A stretch of 64,000 nucleotides of DNA from Rubrivivax gelatinosus IL144 (GTDB lineage Bacteria > Pseudomonadota > Gammaproteobacteria > Burkholderiales > Burkholderiaceae_C). Below the pieces are notes generated by a model that had not been told where the DNA came from, searched no databases, and was given only the letters and a program-made list of their open reading frames with translations. Made by a program: the position numbers and the translations under genes. Positions 58,051-64,000 of this stretch are shown here, piece by piece (positions within the stretch are counted from its first letter, which is position 1; each line of letters opens with the position of its first letter). The stretch lies in NCBI RefSeq assembly GCF_000284255.1, contig NC_017075.1:3534001-3598000 (forward strand), in the 5' to 3' direction.

Positions 58051-59027
58051 CACTTGACTCCCTGCAGGGTGGCGGGGTCGATCGTGGGCGCGAACACCGC
58101 CGGGTAGGACGGTGCCACGCCGTGCTTCACGGCCCACAGATACCAGTTGTCGACGACGGTACCCGACAGCAGGATGCCGATGCCACCGCACAGCGGGCAC
58201 AGCACGGCGAACCACCACGCCCAGCGGTGGATCGACTCGGTCGTCGCGTTGAAGCCCATCGTCCAGCGCCAGAACAGCTGGGCGCGTTCCGAGGCGGTGC
58301 CGCGGTCGGCGATCTGCTCCAGTTCACGCTCGCCACCGAAGCGGCTGACGGCCAGGATCGTCGCACCGTGCATCGCGAACAGCAGCGTCGCGCCGTACAG
58401 GAAGGCGATCGAGAGCGCGTGGAACGGGTTGTAGAACAGGTTGCCGTAGCGCAGCGAGAACGCGGCGGTCCAGTCCAGGTGGGGGAAGATGCCGAACGGC
58501 ACGGCCTCCGACCAGCTGCCCATCAGCACCGGGCGGATGAAGCCCAGCACCAGATACAGCCAGATCGCGGCGGCGAACGCCCAGGCCACGTGCGTGCCCA
58601 TGCCCAGAGCGCGAGCGCGGGTGTACATGCGGACCCACCACAGCAGGATCGAGATCGTCAGGAACAGACCTGCCATCAGCCACCAGCCACCGTCGTTCAG
58701 CGGCGGCAGCTTCAGGCCGTACTTCGGAGACGGCGGCTCGAGCGCCAGCCAGAAGAACTGGCGGAAGAACTCGATCGGGTTCCAGCCGACCGAAGCCAGC
58801 ATGTTGAAGCCGATGATCATGATCGCCAGGCTGCCGAAGACGATCGACAGGATGCCCAGCGGACCCAGGTAGATCGGCCCGATCTGCGCCATGCCCAGAC
58901 GACCCAGCAGGTGGATCTGCCAAGGCTTCTTGCCGGTGCGCGGGCTGTCCTGTTCGGGCAGCGGCACACCCATGTGCGCCGGCCCTGCGACCTGCACACG
59001 CGTGAAGATGTTTTGATACTCAGCCAT
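58050..59027 (-). CDS. pufM: Reaction centre subunit M
   Basis: A 325-residue five-helix subunit binding half of the BChl, BPhe and quinone cofactors. Family features: [14 protein letters not shown] start, [20 protein letters not shown] helix with the special-pair His, [20 protein letters not shown] with the non-haem iron ligands, and [13 protein letters not shown]. It follows pufL by 18 nt. Length is standard for bacteria that also have PufC. Confidence 0.98.
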   Translation of the reverse strand: MAEYQNIFTRVQVAGPAHMGVPLPEQDSPRTGKKPWQIHLLGRLGMAQIGPIYLGPLGILSIVFGSLAIMIIGFNMLASVGWNPIEFFRQFFWLALEPPSPKYGLKLPPLNDGGWWLMAGLFLTISILLWWVRMYTRARALGMGTHVAWAFAAAIWLYLVLGFIRPVLMGSWSEAVPFGIFPHLDWTAAFSLRYGNLFYNPFHALSIAFLYGATLLFAMHGATILAVSRFGGERELEQIADRGTASERAQLFWRWTMGFNATTESIHRWAWWFAVLCPLCGGIGILLSGTVVDNWYLWAVKHGVAPSYPAVFAPTIDPATLQGVK

Positions 59028-59045
59028 TGGGTTTCTCCTGCGGGC

Positions 59046-59885
59046 TCACTTGAGCGGCCACTGACTCCAGATCGGCAGATTCAGCCACCAGCCCCACCAC
59101 TCCGGCCAGCCACGCGTCCAGAACGGACCGCTGATCACGATGCAGACCGCGCTCCAGAAGGCCGCCGACAGCGCCAGGAAAAGACCCAGGCGGTGGATAC
59201 CGAGCGAACCGATCGAATAGCCGACCGCGTCGCGGAAGAACGTGTCTTCGTGATCCGTCGTCTTCATCGGCTCACCCTTCTTGGGGTTGGCCGCGGACAG
59301 GATCAGGCCCCCGTGCATGGACATGGCGAGCGTCGTCGTGAAGAAGAACGTGATCGCCAGCATGTGCGCCGGGTTGTAGTGGAAGTGCAGGTACTGGTAA
59401 CCGACGTTCGACACCCAGTCGAGGTGACTGAAGATGCCGTAAGGGAAACCATGGCCCCAAGCGCCCATCAGGATCGGGCGGATGACGACCAGCGTGACGT
59501 AGGCCAGGATCGCGAAACTGAACGCGATCGGCACGTGGTATTGCATGCCGAGCTTGCGGCAGATCTCGACTTCACGCAGCGCCCAGGACACGAAGGCCCC
59601 GATCGCGCACACCGTGATGATCTGCCAGAGCCCGCCTTCCATCAGCGGTGCAACGCCCAGCCCGTACTTCAGATCCGGGGGCGCAATACTGATCTGCCAA
59701 AGATTCCACGTCGGCCCCTGCGAAGCGCCCCAGATGATCAACGCGGTTCCCAGGACCGAGAAGAAGAGCGTCGTCACGCCGAAGAAGCCGACGTAGAACG
59801 GTCCGACCCAGAAGTCGAAGAGATCGCCCCCGACCAGCGTGCCGCCGCGCACCCGGTATTTCTTCTCGAAACTCAGCATTGCCAT
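59046..59885 (-). CDS. pufL: Reaction centre subunit L
   Basis: A 279-residue five-helix subunit. Motifs include [27 protein letters not shown] at the N-terminus, [30 protein letters not shown] with His ligands to BChl, and [23 protein letters not shown] with quinone and iron ligands (each longer string abbreviated to its recognisable ends). A hairpin lies in the 115-nt gap from pufA, as in other puf operons where it marks the processing point between LH1 and RC messages. Confidence 0.98.
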   Translation of the reverse strand: MAMLSFEKKYRVRGGTLVGGDLFDFWVGPFYVGFFGVTTLFFSVLGTALIIWGASQGPTWNLWQISIAPPDLKYGLGVAPLMEGGLWQIITVCAIGAFVSWALREVEICRKLGMQYHVPIAFSFAILAYVTLVVIRPILMGAWGHGFPYGIFSHLDWVSNVGYQYLHFHYNPAHMLAITFFFTTTLAMSMHGGLILSAANPKKGEPMKTTDHEDTFFRDAVGYSIGSLGIHRLGLFLALSAAFWSAVCIVISGPFWTRGWPEWWGWWLNLPIWSQWPLK

Positions 59886-59945
59886 ATTGATTCCTCCGAC
59901 CGACGGGTCGCCACCGACAACCCGAACGGCGAGTTTGTAGTTGCA

Positions 59946-59980
59946 GCGGGCCGAAACCGGTCAAGACCGGTCTCGCCCGC
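59946..59980 (-). repeat. pufA-pufL intercistronic stem-loop
   Basis: A two-part hairpin: base GCGGGC/GCCCGC (59946-59951, 59975-59980) and apical ACCGGT/ACCGGT (59956-59961, 59966-59971) around a CAAG loop. Similar stem-loops after pufA in Rhodobacter protect the LH1 message from 3' decay (established for that genus). Confidence 0.8.
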
Positions 59981-60000
59981 ATGCACTGGCGTGGCGCTTC

Positions 60001-60204
60001 TTACTTCGCCTGCGCCAGGGACGTCACTTCGGCAGGAACCGGAGCGACAGCCGTCGCCACCGGCGCCTTCTTCGCGCCGTCCAGCCAGTTGTACTTGTTC
60101 GTGCCCAGCAGCATCAGGTGAATCAGAACGGCGAGACCGAGAAGGAACACCGCCTGGGCCACCATGGCGCGCATCGGATCGAACAGACGCCAAATTCTCC
60201 ACAT
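60001..60204 (-). CDS. pufA: LH1 alpha polypeptide
   Basis: A 67-residue antenna protein. The polar N-terminus [14 protein letters not shown] leads into one membrane helix with the BChl-ligating His at 29 ([17 protein letters not shown], in part). The C-terminal tail is Ala/Pro/Val-rich, longer than in many alpha chains. AGGAG overlapping the stop of the 74-aa ORF lies 8 nt before the ATG, so pufA translation is coupled to that ORF rather than directly to pufB. Confidence 0.97.
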   Translation of the reverse strand: MWRIWRLFDPMRAMVAQAVFLLGLAVLIHLMLLGTNKYNWLDGAKKAPVATAVAPVPAEVTSLAQAK

Positions 60205-60215
60205 AATCCAAGCTC

Positions 60216-60440
60216 CTATAGCAAATGCGACATGAAGGTATAAACCGCTGCCTTGACGCCGCCAAAAATAGATTTCACACCTTCAGCACCCGGCAACCAG
60301 GAACGCCAGTGCCAACCGAGCAATTGCCCGATGAGGGCAATGATCAGAAACGCCACATAGCTGAGCGCGAAGATGATCCAGAAACTTCTGGAGTCACCCG
60401 CCGCGACCGGCCGGGGCATTGCAGATTCGATATGGGCCAT
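60216..60440 (-). CDS. Unrecognised 74-residue membrane polypeptide between pufB and pufA
   Basis: A 15-residue polar N-terminus precedes one helix (about 20-43), the motif [10 protein letters not shown] (residues 42-51), then a 23-residue tail that could form an amphipathic helix ([18 protein letters not shown]). Aligned with LH1 beta, the FW start, Ala positions and W-x-WR-x-WL end match, but the helix is 3 residues longer and the ligand His region has Gln39. GGGGAG lies before the ATG and the pufA SD overlaps its stop, so it is surely translated. It could be a diverged beta-like chain or a PufQ/PufX-type assembly subunit; PufQ of Rhodobacter is similar in size. No function is assigned. Confidence 0.75.
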   Translation of the reverse strand: MAHIESAMPRPVAAGDSRSFWIIFALSYVAFLIIALIGQLLGWHWRSWLPGAEGVKSIFGGVKAAVYTFMSHLL

Positions 60441-60473
60441 AACGCTCCCCTGTGACGGGTTACTACCAGGTAC

Positions 60474-60620
60474 TTAGAGCCAGGGACGCCAGACCCAGAC
60501 CAGGAAGTGGGCGACGACGGCGACCGCCGTGAAACCCACGAAACCTTGGACCCAGAACTTGTGGAACTCCTGGGCTTCGTCGTCGGTGAGCCCGGAGATC
60601 GAGCCCTTTCTTTCAGCCAT
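60474..60620 (-). CDS. pufB: LH1 beta polypeptide
   Basis: A 48-residue antenna protein: polar N-terminus [20 protein letters not shown], then one helix with the BChl-ligating His38 and the end VWVWRPWL. The His20 at the membrane face is also conserved in beta chains. AAGGAG seven nt before the ATG is a strong SD, and a GCGGCC/GGCCGC hairpin (60639-60654) lies just before it. Downstream, 33 nt separate it from the 74-aa ORF instead of the usual short gap to pufA. Confidence 0.97.
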
Positions 60621-60759
60621 GAGGAAACTCCTTCATAAGCGGCCAAGCGGCCGCGTGCGCACAGAACCCGCGCACGGTGGGCAGCCGCGGCAGAGTGCCA
60701 CGACATCCGGTACGTCCACTGATCGCGGACAGGAAACTGTGAATGGAACCCCTGTTCAT
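60613..60759 (-). CDS. Possible 48-codon ORF spanning bchZ-pufB
   Basis: An ATG overlapping the bchZ stop (ATGA) opens a 48-residue frame that ends in a TGA inside the start of pufB (overlap of 8 nt). It has no clear membrane helix and is rich in Arg, Gly and Pro. It sits where pufQ lies in Rhodobacter but does not resemble PufQ. It may be a leader peptide coupled to pufB, or chance. No SD beyond the bchZ end (AAGGAG lies 2-8 nt upstream of its ATG, which would suit it). Confidence 0.3.
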
Positions 60760-62219
60760 GCGGGCTCCTTCTGGCCGAGCAGCTGGCGCACGCGGCTCGC
60801 GGTGACGCGTTCCTCGCCGGCGGCGCCGGCTTCGCGTTCGGCGCGGTCGCGCAGCTGCTTGGCAGCGGAAATCTGGACCAGCACCGGCTGGCGGGCGACG
60901 TAGTCGCGCAGCACCTGCTGGGCTTCGTCGTCCCAGGGCCGGGAGTCGCCGCGGCGCGACGGCGTCGCGTCGATGCGGTCGAGCTCGGTGCCCAGCGGCA
61001 GGATGTTGAACAGCGCGTCGAACAACGCGTTGCAGAACTCCTGCACCAGGTAGGTCGCGCCGGCATAGCCCATGAAGGGCGTGCCGGTGTGGCGGCGGAT
61101 GATGGCACCGGGGAACGAGGCCGGGATGTAGGCCGGCTTCGGACCATGGCCCGACGTCGTCTCCGCCAGGTACATGCGTTCGTTGTAGCTGCCGAAGAGC
61201 ACCAGCGGCGTCTTCGTGTGCACCAGCTCGCGCACGCTCTCGTTGTCGGTCTTCTCGCCGGCCTTGCGGGCGACGGCGAAGTTGCACGGCAGACCCAGTT
61301 CGTCTTCGAGGAAGTGGCGCACGCCGCGCGCGTAGGTCTCGCCGGCGACAATGCCGAAGTTGGCGGTGCCGAAGAAGTCCTGCGTCACCGAGCGCCAAAG
61401 ATCCCAGATGGGCTTGAGCGTGGTGTGCTTCTCGCGCTCGATGAAGGGCTCGGGGTCCAGGTTCAGCAAGCGGCCGAGCTCGCGCAGGAACGCGGTCGTG
61501 CTGTGCATGCCGATCGGGGCCTGCAGGTACGGGCGCTCCAGCGCCTCGCACAGCATGCGACCGAACTCGCGGTACATGCAGACGTTGACGTCGGCGTCGA
61601 CGAGCTTCTGCACGTCGGCCAGGTGGCTGCCGAGCGGGAACACCATGTTCACCTCGGCGCCGATGCCTTCGACCAGGCGGCGGATCTCGGCCAGGTCGCT
61701 GGGCATGTTGAAGGTGCCGTAGCTCGGGCCGATGATGTTCACGCGCGGCTTTTCGCCGGCCGGGCGTTGCTCGAACGGGGTGCGCTGCGGGATCTTGCGC
61801 AGGCCGTACTCGCTCCAGAGCCAGAACATCGCGCGGTTCGCGCATTGCCACTGGTCTTCGTCGATCGTGCGCGGCAGGAAGCGCTGGATCGTCGTGCCTT
61901 CGGGCGTCACGCCGCCGCCGATCATCTCGGCGATCGAGCCGGTGACGACGACGGCCGGCAGGTCGGGGTCGAGCACCGAATGGGCACGCTTCATCGCGCC
62001 TTCGGTGCCTTCGCGCCCCAGTTCCTCTTCGCCGAGACCGGTGACGACGATCGGCAGCTCGTGCGGCGGCAGCGCGTCGGTGTAGTGCAGCACGGCGGTG
62101 GCCGGCAGGTTCTCGCAGCCCACCGGACCGTCGATGACGACCTGCAGCCCCTTGATCGCGGTGAACACGTACACCGCGCCCCAATAACCGCCCGCGCGGT
62201 CGTGGTCGATCACGTACAT
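60756..62219 (-). CDS. bchZ: Chlorophyllide a reductase subunit Z
   Basis: A 487-residue NifK-like subunit of COR, which reduces ring B. The N-terminus is [21 protein letters not shown], with [21 protein letters not shown] (cluster Cys) and [14 protein letters not shown]; the distal part has [22 protein letters not shown]. These strings are partial landmarks. The ATG overlaps the bchY TGA by one base. It is followed by the puf genes with a 135-nt gap, so carbon and pigment genes form a superoperon. Confidence 0.96.
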   Translation of the reverse strand: MYVIDHDRAGGYWGAVYVFTAIKGLQVVIDGPVGCENLPATAVLHYTDALPPHELPIVVTGLGEEELGREGTEGAMKRAHSVLDPDLPAVVVTGSIAEMIGGGVTPEGTTIQRFLPRTIDEDQWQCANRAMFWLWSEYGLRKIPQRTPFEQRPAGEKPRVNIIGPSYGTFNMPSDLAEIRRLVEGIGAEVNMVFPLGSHLADVQKLVDADVNVCMYREFGRMLCEALERPYLQAPIGMHSTTAFLRELGRLLNLDPEPFIEREKHTTLKPIWDLWRSVTQDFFGTANFGIVAGETYARGVRHFLEDELGLPCNFAVARKAGEKTDNESVRELVHTKTPLVLFGSYNERMYLAETTSGHGPKPAYIPASFPGAIIRRHTGTPFMGYAGATYLVQEFCNALFDALFNILPLGTELDRIDATPSRRGDSRPWDDEAQQVLRDYVARQPVLVQISAAKQLRDRAEREAGAAGEERVTASRVRQLLGQKEPA

Positions 62220-63751
62220 CAGATCATCTCCTCGGCCTTGCGGCGCTTCTGGAGCTTGATGACCTGACGGCGCGTCTCGGCCCGGAACTCGGGACGAAGG
62301 CGGGGCACGTCTTCCCAGACCCCGGCCTGGTCGCCGGAGCCGACCTCGCCGAAGAACTCGCGCATCTGCTGGAAGCGCGACTTGTTGGCGATGGCCGCGT
62401 TGATGACCTGGGCCAGCGAACCGGCACCGGCCGGGCCCATCAGCGGGCGGGCGGAGATCAGGTTCGTGAAGTACAGGGCGGGGATCGTCGCCTGCTTGGC
62501 GGCCTGCACGACCGGGGTCGTGCCGATCGCCAGGTCGGGGCGGCATTCGCGCACCGCGGCGATGTCCTGCTCGAGCGAAGCGCGGTACTGCACGTGCACG
62601 CCGCGCGCCTGCAGCCATTCCAGGTCGGGCGCGCTCCAGGGCGTCTTCGGGCAGGCGGTGCCGACGTAAGGCACCTCGGCGCCGCTCTCGACGAGCAGGC
62701 GCGCGACCAGCAGTTCGGAACCTTCGTAGCCGGAGACGACGACACGGCCCTTGATCGGCGTGGCGGCCAGCGCGCCCTTGATGGCACGCAGCCACTTGTT
62801 CTTCGACGCGTCGATCATCGCCTGCGGCACGTTGCAGGCGCGGCCGACGGCCTGCAGCCAGGCTTCGGTGCCGTCGTGGCCGACCGGCGCGGAGGCCACG
62901 ATCGGGCGACCGGCGGTCTCGAACTCGCGCACGCTGGCGGTGTAGAACGGGTGGATCGCGGCGACGGCGGCGCAGTCCAGCGCGGCATACAGCTCGCGCC
63001 ATTCACGCGTCGGCACCACCGGACCGGCGGCCAGGCCCATCGGCTCGAGCATCATGCCGATGCCCACCGGGTCGGCCGGGAACATCTCGCCGAGCAGCGT
63101 GACGGTCGGCTTCTCGCTGACGCCGCCCCGCGGCGCAGCCACCGGGCCGGCTTCGGCTTCGCCGCGCGCCACGCGCAGCATCGCGCCGGCGAGCACGTCC
63201 TTGGCCTCGGCATGCGTCGGCACGCCGAAACCCGGCACGTCGATGCCGATGATGCGCACGCCGTCGATTTCCTTGGGCAGCAGGCGCAGCGGCACGCCCG
63301 AGGCGCTGGGCACGCAGAGGTTGATGACAACGACGGCGTCGTACTGCTTCGGGTCGGCGAGCTTGTGGACGGCCTCGCGGATGTCCTCGAACAGCTTGCC
63401 GGTGACCAGCGTCTCGCTGCTGAACGGCACGTAGCCGATCGAGCGGCGCGCGCCGTAGAAGTGGGCCGTGAAGCTCAGGCCGTAGACGCAGCAGGCCGAA
63501 CCCGACAGCACGGTCGCGGTGCGGCGCATGCGCAGGCCGACACGCAGCGAGCCGAAGGCCGGGCACATGCTCTGCGGCTGGTCGTGCGGGCCGGTGCCTT
63601 CGGGCATCGGGTAGTCGCGGGCGTACTGCTGCAGCATCTCGCCGTTGCCCGAAGCGGCGGCTGCGGCCAGCATCTGTTCCCGACCCGCGTGACAACCCAG
63701 GCCGTCGTCGGCCACGGGCGCACCAGGATTGGAGACGTGTTGCTCGCTCAT
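62219..63751 (-). CDS. bchY: Chlorophyllide a reductase subunit Y
   Basis: A 510-residue NifD-like COR subunit. Cluster-ligating Cys lie in [32 protein letters not shown] and [14 protein letters not shown]. The substrate-side segment [20 protein letters not shown] is near residue 440. It begins 8 nt after the bchX stop and overlaps bchZ by one base. The length is a little above average because of an N-terminal extension of about 40 residues. Confidence 0.96.
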   Translation of the reverse strand: MSEQHVSNPGAPVADDGLGCHAGREQMLAAAAASGNGEMLQQYARDYPMPEGTGPHDQPQSMCPAFGSLRVGLRMRRTATVLSGSACCVYGLSFTAHFYGARRSIGYVPFSSETLVTGKLFEDIREAVHKLADPKQYDAVVVINLCVPSASGVPLRLLPKEIDGVRIIGIDVPGFGVPTHAEAKDVLAGAMLRVARGEAEAGPVAAPRGGVSEKPTVTLLGEMFPADPVGIGMMLEPMGLAAGPVVPTREWRELYAALDCAAVAAIHPFYTASVREFETAGRPIVASAPVGHDGTEAWLQAVGRACNVPQAMIDASKNKWLRAIKGALAATPIKGRVVVSGYEGSELLVARLLVESGAEVPYVGTACPKTPWSAPDLEWLQARGVHVQYRASLEQDIAAVRECRPDLAIGTTPVVQAAKQATIPALYFTNLISARPLMGPAGAGSLAQVINAAIANKSRFQQMREFFGEVGSGDQAGVWEDVPRLRPEFRAETRRQVIKLQKRRKAEEMI

Positions 63752-63759
63752 CGCGGGGC

Positions 63760-64000
63760 TCAGGCGGCGTCGTAGACGACTTCGAGCGTCGGGCGGACGA
63801 TCTCGTCCTTGCCGAGCATGTCCTGCACGGTCGCCGGCTCGAGCACGACGTCGCGGCCGGTGCTCTCCGAGGAGAACAGGCCCAGCAGCTCATCCTGCGA
63901 CAGCGGCTTCGGGCGCATCGGCGGCGCTTCGGCGACGTTGGTCGCCAGCTGCTCGAACAGCGGGCCCCAGGTCGTGCCCGGACGGGCGACGATGTCGTAG
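63760..64000 (-). CDS. bchX: Chlorophyllide a reductase iron protein, C-terminal fragment
   Basis: The last 79 codons of a minus-strand gene cut by the right edge. The end reads TWGPLFEQLATNVAEAPPMRPKPLSQDELLGLF (landmarks only) and VRPTLEVVYDAA. Position directly before bchY and this tail, which is specific to BchX rather than BchL, support the call. The nucleotide-binding part is outside the window. Confidence 0.88.
   Translation of the reverse strand, partial: YDIVARPGTTWGPLFEQLATNVAEAPPMRPKPLSQDELLGLFSSESTGRDVVLEPATVQDMLGKDEIVRPTLEVVYDAA

Overview
The window is a high-GC (roughly 70% by eye) stretch of a purple non-sulfur betaproteobacterium. Gene content and order match what is known of Rubrivivax gelatinosus: the oxygen-dependent cyclase AcsF beside puhC/puhE, a four-haem PufC, a CrtA/CrtC/CrtD block behind pufC, and PpsR between crtI and bchF. 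No database search was possible, so species identity is inferred from architecture. About 30 kb on the left is housekeeping and about 34 kb on the right is most of a photosynthesis gene cluster (PGC) that runs off the right edge inside bchX.

Left half: a membrane glycosyltransferase-like gene converges on a complete phosphate operon on the minus strand (pstS-pstC-pstA-pstB-phoU-phoB-phoR). A fasciclin-domain lipoprotein diverges from pstS, and the intergenic region carries GTCA-type 11-bp direct repeats (Pho-box-like) in both orientations. Next come rlmE-ftsH-folP-glmM (minus) with yhbY diverging, carA-carB-greA-DUF4149 (minus), a BI-1/YccA membrane protein (plus), and surE-pcm-nlpD-rpoS followed by rlmD (minus). 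A quinone-oxidoreductase-like gene and a two-component pair (NarL/LuxR-type regulator plus a multi-TM histidine kinase) sit against the PGC. The regulator gene is frameshifted in this sequence.

PGC: bchG-bch2-bchP plus a small membrane ORF (minus) diverge from crtI (plus). ppsR and the B12-binding antirepressor gene aerR/ppaA (minus) separate crtI from the long plus-strand operon bchF-N-B-H-L-M-lhaA-puhA-puhB-puhC-acsF-puhE-crtB. A small ORF with a perfect FNR box upstream follows. The rest is minus strand: bchX(partial)-bchY-bchZ-pufB-[74-aa ORF]-pufA-pufL-pufM-pufC-crtA-crtD-crtC. Together these encode DPOR and COR, Mg-chelatase H, SAM methyltransferase, oxygen-dependent cyclase, esterification and phytyl reduction, the reaction centre, LH1, RC assembly factors, and the spheroidene/spirilloxanthin carotenoid steps. 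crtE, crtF, bchC, bchD/I, bchE and puc genes are not in the window.

Most interesting points: (i) an unrecognised 74-residue membrane polypeptide between pufB and pufA that resembles an LH1-beta core but has Gln near the position of the BChl-ligating His; (ii) PpsR-type palindromes containing the -35 hexamers of bchF, bchG and crtI, whose -10 elements lie only 6-7 nt before the start codons, suggesting leaderless mRNAs; (iii) crtC lacking any canonical start outside crtD; (iv) the FNR-box small ORF; (v) mirrored Pho-like boxes; (vi) stem-loops placed at puf intercistronic junctions. I saw no tRNA, rRNA, CRISPR array, transposase or integrase.
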